The translations under genes were made by a program, and so were the position numbers. 64,000 nt of DNA from JAFAMS01 sp963715815 (GTDB taxonomy: Bacteria > Vulcanimicrobiota > Vulcanimicrobiia > Vulcanimicrobiales > Vulcanimicrobiaceae). The notes beneath the pieces are model-generated. The model saw only the letters and a program-made list of their open reading frames with translations. It made no database searches and was not told the DNA's origin. Positions 52,207 through 60,863 of this stretch are shown here, one piece after another (positions within the stretch are counted from its first letter, which is position 1; each line of letters starts with the position of its first letter). Location of the stretch: assembly GCA_963715815.1 (NCBI GenBank), contig OY970278.1, positions 2,542,001 through 2,606,000 of the forward strand. Reading direction: 5' to 3'.

Positions 52207-52293
52207 TGGTGCGCGAGACTGGACTTGAACCAGCACGCCCTTGCGGGCGCTAGCCCCTCAAGCTAGTGCGTCTACCAATTCCGCCACTCGCGC
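52207..52293 (-). tRNA. tRNA-Leu (anticodon GAG)
   Basis: 87 bases with an encoded CCA. The acceptor stem GCGCGAG/CTCGCGC, D arm TGGCGGAATTGGTAGACGC, anticodon stem CTAGC/GCTAG with loop TTGAGGG (GAG at 52259-52257), a long variable arm GCCC-GCAA-GGGC typical of class II leucine tRNAs, and the T loop TTCAAGT are all visible. Its 3' half is the island's attachment site. Its 5' end is 24 bases from the oppC-like stop. Confidence 0.95.
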
Positions 52294-52317
52294 ACGGGGG
52301 CCAAGAGAGTTTAGGGC

Positions 52318-53242
52318 CTACCTCATATTGGGGTCAAGAGCATCTCGGAGGCCGTCGCCCAGATAGTTGATCGCCAAAACGGTGATCAGGATGCAGAGGC
52401 CGGGGAAAATCGCCGCCCACGGTGCGATCGCCATATTGGCTTGCGCGTTCGCGAGCATATTGCCCCAGCTTGCCGTCGGCGGTTGTATACCGAAGCCGAG
52501 GAACGATAGCGTCGACTCCAAGATGATGACGTTCGCGACCTCGAGGGTGGCTTGCACAATGATCGGCGCCATCGCATTCGGCAAGAGATGCCGGAAGATG
52601 ATCCGGCCGTCCTTATTGCCGACCGCACGCGCAGCTTCCGCGTACTCGCGCTCGCGCAAACTCAAGAAAATTGCCCGTACGATACGCGCGACGGGCGGCC
52701 AGCTCACAAAGCCGATGATCAAGACGATCGAGGCGAAGTTGAGCGCAGCTTTGTTCGACGTCTCTGCGACGATCGCGGTCAGCACGAGCAAGAGCGGCAA
52801 GAGCGGAATCGAGAGCACGACGTCGGTGATCCGCATGATCGTGAAGTCGATGATCCCGCCGTAGTACCCAGCGATCGCGCCGAGCACTGTGCCGAGCATG
52901 ATCTCCATCGCTACCGCGAAGATCGCGACCGTCAGCGAGATTTGCGCGCCGAAGATCAAACGCGAGAGCAGATCGCGACCATTTTCGTCAGTGCCGAGAA
53001 TGTGCCCGGCAACGCCGGGCGCGAGCGGATAGCCGCTCCAGTGCTGCTTGGTCGATGAAGTTTGGATCCCACGGCGCAATCCAATGCGCGCACACCGCAA
53101 TCAGAATCGTCAAAGCGAAGACGACACCGCCCACGAGCGCCAGCTTGTGCTTGCGAAACCGATTCCATGTAACGTGTCTGCGAAGCTCGAATGCATCGTC
53201 GGCCGGAGGAAGTGCGGCAGCGGTCGGCAGCGTCGTCTGCAT
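52318..53242 (-). pseudogene. peptide ABC transporter permease (DppC/OppC type), one-base frameshift
   Basis: Two frames give one permease of about 307 residues. The first, from 53242, has NRFRKHKLALVGGVVFALTI (first helix) and WIAPWDPNFID. From about 53045 the second continues SGYPLAPGVAGHILGTDENG, RDLLSRLIFGAQISL and the permease loop EYAEAARAVGNKDGRIIFRH and LLPNAMAPIIV. One surplus base near 53045 explains it. The parts are fully conserved, so an indel in the sequence is likely. Confidence 0.88.
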
Positions 53243-54216
53243 CAGCCGTATTTAACCCGTGGATCGAGCCACGCGTACGCGATGTCGGCGAGCAAATTGA
53301 ACAGCACGACCAAGAACGAGACGAGCATCAAATAGCCCATCAGCAGCGCAAAATCGAATTGCGTGAGCGCGTTGATGAACAAACGGCCCATGCCCGGCCA
53401 CGCAAAGATTGTTTCGGTTACGACGGCGCCGGCGACGAGACCGGGTAAACCGAGTGCGACGATAGTAACGAGCGGGATGAGCGCGTTCTTCAAACCGTGC
53501 TTGAGGACAACTTTGATCTTTGAGAGCCCTTTTGCGGTCGCGGTGCGCATGTAATCGGTGTTGATCACCTCGAGCATCGAGGAGCGCATGAAGCGGCTCC
53601 ACGTTGCGATGAACAACAGCGAGAGCACGATCGTCGGTAAGATCAAATGCTCGATGCGATCGCCGAAGCCGCACGCGTCGGTCGAGCACATGCTCGCGGA
53701 GGGCAGCTGAATCTTATAACCGTCCGGCAACGGAATGCCGTAGACCGCGAACGCGAGCTGCAACATCAACGCGAACCAAAAGACGGGCATCGACTGCCCG
53801 AAGAATGCGAACGTCGTCACCAGATAGTCGAGCCACGAGTACGGCTTGAGTGCAGAGAGAATGCCGAACGTCACACCGATCGAGAGTGAAAATACAAACG
53901 CCGCGCCCATCAACTCGAGCGTGGCCGGAAGGCGTTCGAAGATCGCTTGCGTGACGGTCTCCGAATTCGAGGTCGAGTATCCGAGGTCGCCGGTGAGCAC
54001 TCTGCCGAGCCAGTGGACGTACTGAATCGGAAGCGGTTGATCGAGACCAAGATTGTGTTTGAGGCGCTCGATATCGGCTTGCGTGATGTGCGGGTTCTGC
54101 AGATACGGCGTCAGCGCGCCACCCGGCGCATTGGACAGAATAATGAAGATCACCAAGCTGATCAGAATCAGCAGAGGTATGTTCAAGAGCGTCCGGCGGA
54201 TGACGTACGTTATCAA
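53242..54216 (-). CDS. peptide ABC transporter permease (DppB/OppB type)
   Basis: 324 residues with six helices. Family signatures: MITYVIRRTLLNIPLLILIS at the start, DQPLPIQYVHWLGRVLTGDL, and the ATPase-contact loop NTDYMRTATAKGLSKIKVVL with LKNALIPLVTIV. It pairs with the OppC-like gene whose start touches its stop. ATPase and binding-protein genes are not in the window. A disulfide-like pair (SMCSTDACG) sits in an outer loop. Confidence 0.92.
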   Translation of the reverse strand: MITYVIRRTLLNIPLLILISLVIFIILSNAPGGALTPYLQNPHITQADIERLKHNLGLDQPLPIQYVHWLGRVLTGDLGYSTSNSETVTQAIFERLPATLELMGAAFVFSLSIGVTFGILSALKPYSWLDYLVTTFAFFGQSMPVFWFALMLQLAFAVYGIPLPDGYKIQLPSASMCSTDACGFGDRIEHLILPTIVLSLLFIATWSRFMRSSMLEVINTDYMRTATAKGLSKIKVVLKHGLKNALIPLVTIVALGLPGLVAGAVVTETIFAWPGMGRLFINALTQFDFALLMGYLMLVSFLVVLFNLLADIAYAWLDPRVKYG

Positions 54217-54231
54217 GTCGGCTTCGGCGTT

Positions 54232-55059
54232 CTAAGCAGCGGCGTTGAATCCTGGCAATCGAAGGATGCGGCGAGCGTCGTCGGGCGTCGCCACAGGGCG
54301 CCCGAGCTCCGCCGCAATCCGGGTAACGCGCGCGACCAGCTCTTCATTTCGAGCTAGCTTACCCTTCGTATACCAAATGTTGTCCTCGAGCCCGACGCGG
54401 ACGTGCCCGCCCATCGCGACCGCGATCGTCGCCATCGGCAGCTGCATCCGGCCGATCGCCGCGACCGACCACGTGCATCCGGCGGGAAGCGCGCGCACGC
54501 AGTCGAGCAGCGCCTCGGCGCTCGCTTCGAGCCCGCCCGGGACGCCGAGCACGAAATCGACGTGTTGCGGAAAGCGCAGCAGGCCTTCGCCTGCGAGGCG
54601 CTTCGCGTTTGTGAGATGGCCGGCATCGAAAATCTCGAGCTCCGGGCGAACGCCGTAGCGCTGCATTGCAGCGAGAATCCCGCGCATGATCGGAAAACTG
54701 TTTTCAAACACGTCGTCACCGAAGTTGACGGTGCCGCACGTGAGCGTCGCCATCTCGGGTTGCAGCTCGAGTGGTGCTGCGCGCTCATCCGGCGTCATTC
54801 CAATTGCGCCGCCCGTCGAAAATTGGACGATCAGTTTGCTACGCGAACGAATCGCTTGCAATGCGTCGCGAAAACGCGCGACCGCTTGCGTGTTCGTACC
54901 GTCGTCGGTGCGGCAATGGACGTGTACGATCGACGCGCCGGCGGCTTCACATGCCGCGGCCGTTTCACCGAGCTGCTGCGGCGTGACCGGCAAGTACGGC
55001 GTCTGGTCCAACGTCAGCTCGGCGCCGACGGGCGCTACGGTGACGATCAGGGGATCCAT
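54232..55059 (-). CDS. BKACE-family beta-keto acid cleavage enzyme (Kce-like, DUF849)
   Basis: 275 residues from ATG 55059. Zinc ligands and family marks: IVTVAPVGAELT, ASIVHVHCRTDDGTNTQ (His-x-His), MATLTCGTVNFGD with the catalytic glutamate region, and VRVGLEDNIWYTKGKLARN. BKACE enzymes condense beta-keto acids with acetyl-CoA; the founding member Kce cleaves 3-keto-5-aminohexanoate in lysine breakdown. It overlaps the KamB-like gene, which supports a lysine link. Confidence 0.88.
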   Translation of the reverse strand: MDPLIVTVAPVGAELTLDQTPYLPVTPQQLGETAAACEAAGASIVHVHCRTDDGTNTQAVARFRDALQAIRSRSKLIVQFSTGGAIGMTPDERAAPLELQPEMATLTCGTVNFGDDVFENSFPIMRGILAAMQRYGVRPELEIFDAGHLTNAKRLAGEGLLRFPQHVDFVLGVPGGLEASAEALLDCVRALPAGCTWSVAAIGRMQLPMATIAVAMGGHVRVGLEDNIWYTKGKLARNEELVARVTRIAAELGRPVATPDDARRILRLPGFNAAA

Positions 55060-55760
55060 CGTAAACCTGCTTGCACGTCGTAAGATGGAAGCCCCGTCAT
55101 GCGCGCCACCGCTTCGCACAGCGCAACCGCGTCAACGCTCCGTCCTTCTCCTACCGGACACGTCGTGCACGCAAGCACACGCGCCGAACCGATTCGCTCG
55201 CTCGTCACGAAACGTTGCGTTGCTTCGGCAACATCTTCGATCGTCGTCGCGAGCGACATCCCCGTTGCCACAAACAGCGGATCCGTGCCCGTCGCGACGA
55301 TGGCGACGCGATCGATCGCGCCGTCGACGATCACGCGGTCGACGCCGAGCTGCATCAGCCGTTCGATAACGGAGCGCATGCCGCGCGCCGTCGGGGCGCC
55401 GGAGATCTCGACGTATTGCGGCACGTTCGTCCGATAGAAAACGATCGGACCAAGCGCACTGCGTTCTTGTTCGTCGAGTACTTCGATCGTTCGCGGATGC
55501 GGTACGAGCGCGCGCCCAGCCGCGACAATCGTTCCGGCTTCGATGAAGATGCGTGGCTTCGGCGCTTCATCGACCGCATCGAACGCTTCACCGTCGCGGC
55601 CAATCGACGTCAGGCCGATACGAAGGCCACGTGCATCCGCGACCCTCAAGAGCGATGTGACGGTCGTCGTCTTCCCGACGTTCTTCGCCGTCCCGACGAC
55701 AATGAGCGAACGCGCTTCGCTCGCTTGCCAACGCTCGAAGAGCTCTTCTGAGATACTCAA
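55047..55760 (-). CDS. P-loop protein resembling KamB (lysine 5,6-aminomutase reactivase subunit)
   Basis: About 237 residues from TTG 55760. Walker A is VVGTAKNVGKTTTVTSLLRV, then GLRIGLTSIGRDGEAFDAVD and a Walker-B-like DRVIVDGAIDRVAIV. This order matches my memory of KamB proteins beside lysine-fermentation genes. An alternative is a MobB-like NTPase. Its end overlaps the BKACE gene by 13 bases. The aminomutase itself is not in the window. Confidence 0.6.
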   Translation of the reverse strand: MSISEELFERWQASEARSLIVVGTAKNVGKTTTVTSLLRVADARGLRIGLTSIGRDGEAFDAVDEAPKPRIFIEAGTIVAAGRALVPHPRTIEVLDEQERSALGPIVFYRTNVPQYVEISGAPTARGMRSVIERLMQLGVDRVIVDGAIDRVAIVATGTDPLFVATGMSLATTIEDVAEATQRFVTSERIGSARVLACTTCPVGEGRSVDAVALCEAVARMTGLPSYDVQAGLRWIP

Positions 55761-55762
55761 TG

Positions 55763-57085
55763 TTAGGTACGTTCCGCCAAAACGACGCCATCTTCCTGAC
55801 GCACGATGCGATATTTTCCTTGCGCCAGCAATCGCTTGAACAGCGGCTTGAGCTCTCCGTCCCACAGCGCTGAGCGATACGTATAATCGAAGAGCGCGTA
55901 CTGCGGCAAGGGCGCCAAACCGATTTGCGCGCCAGGCACAAACCCGAGATGCGCGTAGACCTCATCAAATGTTCCGACAGTCGCGCTCGGCGGAATGTCG
56001 GCCACGAAGCGATCGAGGACTGCATCGTGATATTCGGGGATGCGCAAGAAATGGCCCCAATGCGTCGGGCTCGCGACGGCGAGCACGAGCAGACAGACGA
56101 CGAGCGCCCACCGCCGCGACCATGTACCGAAGCGTGAGGACGCGAGCGCGTATGCGACGAGCACGTACCCAATCCACACACCCGCGTAGTGTTGGCCCAT
56201 CGTGAATGCGAGCGACAATCGCGAAAGCAAACATTCGGCGAGGCCCGGAATTGCACCCAGAACAACCGGCGAAAAGAGCGGGACGAACAACAGCGGGACG
56301 AAGACTTCGAGCAAATACGTCAAGCGCCCAATCGAAAAGAGCGGCGTCGTCGGTTCGTCCGCGCCAACTCCGCCCAGCCCGTAGAATTGCAGCGGAATCC
56401 ACGGCGTCCTCGCGCCCGCAAGCGGGCGAACCAGCTCGAAATACGCGACAAAGATAGCGAGCGAAACGAGCACGAGCGCTACGCCGAACCAGATGCGTGC
56501 GGCATCTCCGCGGCGCGCGTAGTACACCGCAGCGCCAAATCCCGTCGCCGCCAAGATCAGGCCTTGATCTTCTTTTACTCCAAGCAGCAACAACACAAAG
56601 AGCGCGGCTAGCGATAACCGGCGGACGTCGATTGCCCACAGCAGCCAAACAGTCAACGCCGGCGCGAAGCCGTTCTCGTGAAAATCAGTGAACGTGACAC
56701 CGACGAGCGGCGGATAGAACCAACCGATCGCAGCGATGCCGAAGGCTGCCCGTTCGGACGTGCGCCGCACCGCAATCGCGTAGAGTCCGGGCGCGACCAG
56801 CGCCGTCGCAATCGCTTGAATCGCGACGAGCGCAAGCGCTGAATGTGTGAGCAGCACGAACGGCGCGCACAAATAGAAGATCGGCGAAAAGTGCACGATG
56901 AAATGATTGCCGTCTTCGAACGTGTTGTGAAAACCGCCGCCGAACGCACTCGCCATCGTTTGCATGAACAAGCCGAGATCGGCACCGCTGTGAAACGTCG
57001 CGTAACGATTCCAGCCCAAGAGAAAATAGACGAGCGCATAGATGCCGCTTCCCAACCAAACGCAACGTCCTAAGCTAGAAGCCAC
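55763..57085 (-). CDS. DUF2079 polytopic membrane protein
   Basis: 440 residues, about 11 hydrophobic helices. FHSGADLGLFMQTMASAFGG, NHFIVHFSPIFYLCAPFVLL and TFTDFHENGFAPAL match DUF2079, a family resembling membrane glycosyltransferases that use lipid-linked sugars. The C-terminal soluble part has PPSATVGTFDEVYAHLG. It overlaps the MntP gene by 11 bases. Confidence 0.83.
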   Translation of the reverse strand: MASSLGRCVWLGSGIYALVYFLLGWNRYATFHSGADLGLFMQTMASAFGGGFHNTFEDGNHFIVHFSPIFYLCAPFVLLTHSALALVAIQAIATALVAPGLYAIAVRRTSERAAFGIAAIGWFYPPLVGVTFTDFHENGFAPALTVWLLWAIDVRRLSLAALFVLLLLGVKEDQGLILAATGFGAAVYYARRGDAARIWFGVALVLVSLAIFVAYFELVRPLAGARTPWIPLQFYGLGGVGADEPTTPLFSIGRLTYLLEVFVPLLFVPLFSPVVLGAIPGLAECLLSRLSLAFTMGQHYAGVWIGYVLVAYALASSRFGTWSRRWALVVCLLVLAVASPTHWGHFLRIPEYHDAVLDRFVADIPPSATVGTFDEVYAHLGFVPGAQIGLAPLPQYALFDYTYRSALWDGELKPLFKRLLAQGKYRIVRQEDGVVLAERT

Positions 57086-57632
57086 GTGCGCGCGCGAGCG
57101 CGAAGACGACGCCCGTCAACGCGAGCAAAATCCCGGCGAACAGACCCGTAGCACCGCCGACGCGATTACCAATCGTTCGTCCGAGCGCAAGCCCCGTTGT
57201 CGTCGCCAGGATCGAAACGAAGAATACGGCCCCGAGCGCAAAGACGACGTTCACGCCCAAATAGGGCAACGTGAAGCCGACGCCAAGCGAGTCCAAGCTG
57301 ATAGAGATTGCAGCTACGAGCAGTCCCCAGCCGGTAGAAAGGTCGAGCTCGCCCGATTCCTCACGCAAACTTTCGACTATCATGTAGATGCCGACGCCGA
57401 CGAGTGCCGCGAATCCGAGGTATGCGGCAGCCTCACCGATCAGCTGCCCGATGCCACGGCCGATTCCGGCGCCGATCAGGTTCATGACGACTTCGGCAGT
57501 GCCAAAGGCAGCACCGATTCGTACTTTCTCCGCACGCGAGTGACCGCGAACGCCGACTCCGACGGATACAGCGAACACGTCGAGCGCGAGCGATACCGCG
57601 AGGACGGCAACCTTTAGAACCGCAGAAAGCAT
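57075..57632 (-). CDS. mntP: manganese efflux pump MntP
   Basis: 185 residues, six helices. The paired signatures AVSLALDVFAVSVGVG and AAISISLDSLGVGFTLP, each with the membrane aspartate, define MntP. It exports excess Mn(II). Only 9 bases separate it from the response regulator upstream, so no manganese riboswitch precedes it. Confidence 0.87.
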   Translation of the reverse strand: MLSAVLKVAVLAVSLALDVFAVSVGVGVRGHSRAEKVRIGAAFGTAEVVMNLIGAGIGRGIGQLIGEAAAYLGFAALVGVGIYMIVESLREESGELDLSTGWGLLVAAISISLDSLGVGFTLPYLGVNVVFALGAVFFVSILATTTGLALGRTIGNRVGGATGLFAGILLALTGVVFALARARGF

Positions 57633-57641
57633 GCGGTTCGC

Positions 57642-58028
57642 TTATTGGGCGGTTAGCGCGCTTTCACTCTTCGAGGCTAAAATGCCGTTTAAGGCGCTTC
57701 GCAATTGCGAGAGGGTGAAGGGTTTGTTCAGAAAATGATTCGCGCCCGCCGCTTTCGCGCGGTCTTCCATGCCGTAGTTCGTGTGCGCGCTGATCATCAG
57801 AATCGGAACTTTTGCGGTCATCCGATTGGCGCGCAAGCGCTGAATCAGCTCGAGCCCGGACATCCCAGGAAGCATGAAGTCGCTGATGATGACATCATAC
57901 GGTTTTTTGTCGTTCGCACGAACCAGCGCCGACTCGGCGTCCCCGCAAAGGACGACTTCGTACGTCGGCGTCCGCAAGATCGTCGCCATCAGCGTCCGCA
58001 TGTCGGGATCGTCGTCAGCTACTAACAC
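57642..58028 (-). CDS. single-domain response regulator (CheY-like)
   Basis: 128 residues from GTG 58028. Acidic pocket ADDDPDMR, phosphoacceptor Asp in YDVIISDFMLPGMSGLELI, Ser in LMISAH and Lys in NKPF. No output domain. The frame is coding-like a few codons upstream (KPYRV), without a start; an ATG in another frame at 58051 suggests a small frame error at the start. No histidine kinase is near. Confidence 0.87.
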   Translation of the reverse strand: MLVADDDPDMRTLMATILRTPTYEVVLCGDAESALVRANDKKPYDVIISDFMLPGMSGLELIQRLRANRMTAKVPILMISAHTNYGMEDRAKAAGANHFLNKPFTLSQLRSALNGILASKSESALTAQ

Positions 58029-58193
58029 GCGATACGGTTTGCGGAGTCATCTCTAATAGCGTGTTTACTGCCCTCGAGCGCTCCCCGCCTCGCCTACGCC
58101 ATGGGGTTGACCAAACTTTAACGCTTGCTTGGCTGCTACGCAAATTGCGCCAGTTCGCAGGGACAGGCGTGCTCCGCAAAGATACTTTCCATT

Positions 58194-59192
58194 GTGACAA
58201 GTTTATTTGTCAACGGCGTCGCTGCGCGAAGACGGGCTCGCGGCCTCTCACAGGCCGATCTAGCCAGTATCGCCGGCGTCAGCCGACAGGCTATCGGAGC
58301 AATCGAAGCCGGACGGGCTCAGCCCGGCGTTAGCCTGGCCATCGCCCTCGCCCGCGCACTGGACGCCGGGATCGAGGAACTCTTCGCGGCGCCGCCGGCC
58401 CACCAGGACGCAGACCCAACTGTTCCTGGGCGCCGTGCGGCGACTGCGGTGGTATCCGGCAGGCAAGTAAATCGCGTTCTCGACCCACTCGACCCACTCG
58501 TCACCCCCGAGCGAGTTGATTCGGTGGTTTTCATCTCCGGATGCGAACCTGCGCTCGGCCTCCTTGCGGCGCACGTCAAGTCCCTCAACGGCGATGCCGT
58601 GTGGTTCGCTGCCAGCAATCGCGAAGCGCTTGCCGACTTTCGGGAGCAGCGCGTTCATGTCGCGCTCATTCACGGATCGAGTGACGAAGTACAGCGTCTC
58701 GCACATCGCGTTGGCGATGACGCCGTCGACCTTTATGAGTTCGCAACGGTAGAGGAAGGCTGGATCGTCGGGCGCGGCAATCCCAAAAAATTGCGCGGCG
58801 CGCGCGATCTCGGGCGCGGCGGCGTACGGCTTGCCAATCGGGCGGTTGGATCGGGCGCGCGTACGCTGCTCGACGCAGAGCTTCGGCGCGCCGGCGTTGC
58901 CTCGCGGAGCGTCGCTGGCTACGGACACGCAGTGGCCGGGCACGCCGACGTTGCGCGGGCAGTTGCGTTTGGTTACGCCGACATCGGTCTTGGCGTAGCC
59001 GGTGTGGCCGATGCGTTTCGTTTAACGTTCATGCCGCTGCGCAGCGAGCGCTGCGTCCTCGTTACCCGCCGCGGCGATCGCCGCCACGCCGGCGTCACAG
59101 CACTCATTAGTGCGTTGCGTTCGACGACATTTCGCCGCGATCTCGCAGCATTTGGACCTTACGACGTCACTCGGCTAGGGGAGACTCTGTGA
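58194..59192 (+). CDS. HTH regulator fused to a periplasmic-binding-like domain (tungstate/molybdate sensing)
   Basis: About 332 residues from GTG 58194. N-terminal HTH: GVAARRRARGLSQADLASIA and GVSRQAIGAIEAGRAQPGVS. The remainder resembles a PBP-like ligand domain (FISGCEPALGLLAAHVKSLN, VHVALIHGSSDEVQRLA, SERCVLVTRRGD), as in one-component regulators of molybdate or tungstate uptake. It overlaps the binding-protein gene and heads this operon. Confidence 0.8.
   Translation: MTSLFVNGVAARRRARGLSQADLASIAGVSRQAIGAIEAGRAQPGVSLAIALARALDAGIEELFAAPPAHQDADPTVPGRRAATAVVSGRQVNRVLDPLDPLVTPERVDSVVFISGCEPALGLLAAHVKSLNGDAVWFAASNREALADFREQRVHVALIHGSSDEVQRLAHRVGDDAVDLYEFATVEEGWIVGRGNPKKLRGARDLGRGGVRLANRAVGSGARTLLDAELRRAGVASRSVAGYGHAVAGHADVARAVAFGYADIGLGVAGVADAFRLTFMPLRSERCVLVTRRGDRRHAGVTALISALRSTTFRRDLAAFGPYDVTRLGETL
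58195..58212. promoter_or_regulatory. inverted repeat at the regulator start
   Basis: TGACAA, 6 bases, TTGTCA: a perfect inverted repeat over the first codons of the HTH-PBP gene. It is a good candidate operator for autorepression. Confidence 0.5.
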
Positions 59193-60115
59193 ATCGTTCT
59201 ACTTGGATTTCGGCAAGTGCTGTAACGCTTTTCGGCGGTTTTGCTACGAAAGCGATCGCGCAGCCGTTAACCGTGCTCGACGTCGCGTACGCCGGCTCGA
59301 TGGGCTCGATGATGGAAGGACCCGTCAAGTCCGCCGCAGCGAGCACGCTTGCAATCGATATGCACGGACGCGCGCAAGGCTCCGACGCGCTTGCCAAACT
59401 GATCGTCGGCGGCAGCATCAATGCGGACGTGTTCATCCCGGTGACGCCCGGACCGATGCTGACCGTTCTTAAGGCCGCGAAAGCTCAATCGGCGACGCCG
59501 ATCGCGCGAACCGAAATGGTGATCGCTTACAGCCCGAAAAGCAGGTACGCGCAGCAGTTCGCCGATGCAGCCGCAAACAAGCGCGGCGCGATGCCGTGGT
59601 ACCAGGTGCTGCAGCAACCCGGGATTCGCTTCGGGCGAACCGATCCGATGACCGATCCGCAGGGCCGCAACATCATCTACACGTTTCAGCTCGCGGAGAC
59701 GTACTACAAGCAACCGGGCTTGGCGCAAAAAGTTCTGGGCGATACGATCAACACGATGCAAATCTTCAGCGAACCCACAGTCGAAGCTCGTTTGCAAAGC
59801 GGCGAGCTCGACGCCGCGTCCGCATACAAGATTCAGCCCGGACCGTTCAATCTTCCGTTCATCGAGCTGCCCGATGACATCAACCTCGGGAACCAGTCGA
59901 TGCGCGATCGCTACCAACAAGCTTCTCTGACGCTGGCCGAGCGGACGTACCATCCGGAAGCGCTCGTCTATTACGCGGCGGTCATCGCCGGTTCAGCCCA
60001 CGCCGACAAAGCAACGGCGTTTGTACGATGGCTCTCGGGCGCCGGCGGCCAGGCAATCTTCAAGCAATACGCGTACGACTTGCCTGTTGGGGCTGTCGCA
60101 CTCTCTGCATCGTAA
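59189..60115 (+). CDS. tungstate/molybdate-type ABC substrate-binding protein
   Basis: 308 residues. Signal peptide (SASAVTLFGGFATKAIA), then VLDVAYAGSMGSMMEGPVKS, typical of WtpA/ModA-like oxyanion binders, HGRAQGSDALAKLI, ADVFIPVTPGPM and ARTEMVIAYSPKSRYAQQF. It binds the oxyanion in the periplasm. The start overlaps the regulator's stop. Tungstate versus molybdate cannot be told apart. Confidence 0.82.
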   Translation: MNRSTWISASAVTLFGGFATKAIAQPLTVLDVAYAGSMGSMMEGPVKSAAASTLAIDMHGRAQGSDALAKLIVGGSINADVFIPVTPGPMLTVLKAAKAQSATPIARTEMVIAYSPKSRYAQQFADAAANKRGAMPWYQVLQQPGIRFGRTDPMTDPQGRNIIYTFQLAETYYKQPGLAQKVLGDTINTMQIFSEPTVEARLQSGELDAASAYKIQPGPFNLPFIELPDDINLGNQSMRDRYQQASLTLAERTYHPEALVYYAAVIAGSAHADKATAFVRWLSGAGGQAIFKQYAYDLPVGAVALSAS

Positions 60116-60863
60116 CCTCGCGCGCGCGGGCGCGCTGTTCTTTGGTATCCTGGTGCTCTACCCGCTGGCGGGATTCTTCATTCCCGTCGGGTCGTGGCGC
60201 TGGGAAGGCAGCGGGACATTGGATGCCGCGCGCGTTTCGATCGGTCTAACCGCACTCGCGATGGTGATCGTCGTTCTTCTCGGGACGCCGATGTCGTTAT
60301 ACGTTGCACGCAGCTCCCCGCGCGAGCGCCTCTGGTGGCAAGCCGTCTTGCTTGTCTCCGTGTTGCTTCCGCCGCTTGCGCTGGGCATCTTGTTGTCGCT
60401 CGCATTCGGTGCCCATGGTCTCGGGATGTTTCTCGAGCAATTCGGTCTTTCGATGACCAACACGCCGCTCGCATTCGTGGTGACGCAAATCTACGTGAGC
60501 ATCGGCTATTACGTTTTGGGCTCAATCGCTGCGCTCGATTCCGTGCCGCGTCCGCTCGAGCTGCAAGCCGCGTTGCTCGGCCATACACCGTGGAGCGTCT
60601 TCTGGCGCATCACGTTTCCGATTGCACGTCTCGGTTTCGCGGTCGCGCTCAGTCTTGCATGGGTTCGCGCGCTAACCGAGTTCGGTGCGGTCGTCATCAC
60701 GGCGTACTATCCTGCGGGCCTGCCGGTTGCGATCTGGACGAACTTAGAGAATTTCGGCCTGCCGGCAGTGATGCCGCTGCTCATCGTCTTTCTCGTCACC
60801 GCACTCCCGCTGCCATGGCTTGCACATCTGCTCGCGCAGCGGCGGAACACACAGCGTGCTTGA
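60087..60863 (+). CDS. tungstate/molybdate-type ABC permease (ModB/WtpB-like)
   Basis: About 258 residues from TTG 60087, which overlaps the binding-protein end by 29 bases; the exact start is uncertain. Six helices and the ATPase-contact loop ELQAALLGHTPWSVFWRITF with PIARLGFAVALSLAWVRA, then EFGAVVITAYYPAG, match ModB-type permeases. Confidence 0.85.
   Translation: MGLSHSLHRNLARAGALFFGILVLYPLAGFFIPVGSWRWEGSGTLDAARVSIGLTALAMVIVVLLGTPMSLYVARSSPRERLWWQAVLLVSVLLPPLALGILLSLAFGAHGLGMFLEQFGLSMTNTPLAFVVTQIYVSIGYYVLGSIAALDSVPRPLELQAALLGHTPWSVFWRITFPIARLGFAVALSLAWVRALTEFGAVVITAYYPAGLPVAIWTNLENFGLPAVMPLLIVFLVTALPLPWLAHLLAQRRNTQRA

Larger units (their letters stand above)
24976..52263. mobile_element. 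tRNA-Leu-associated genomic island, tandem att array
   Basis: The island is bounded on the right by the intact tRNA-Leu and on the left by a displaced tRNA-Leu 3' half. Two more 3' halves inside (26473 and 50709) split it into a 1.55 kb unit, a 24 kb accessory block and a second copy of the 1.55 kb unit. The genes inside are mostly singletons in both directions (acetyltransferases, propellers, toxin-antitoxin pairs) and look more A/T-rich than the flanks. No recombinase, transposase or conjugation gene is visible, so it was probably moved by an integrase supplied elsewhere or since lost. Confidence 0.78.
50709..52263. repeat. 1.55 kb direct repeat, right copy (TA cassette)
   Basis: Second copy of 24976-26529. 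It starts at the CCA end of a tRNA half and ends in the anticodon region of the intact tRNA-Leu. Differences seen are one extra C in the arm (GTAAGCTCC against GTAAGTCC) and two substitutions. Recombination between the copies would free the block between them as a circle. Confidence 0.92.

Noticed and set aside
57633..57641. Manganese riboswitch ahead of mntP
   Set aside because: Only 9 bases separate mntP from the upstream gene, so there is no room for it.
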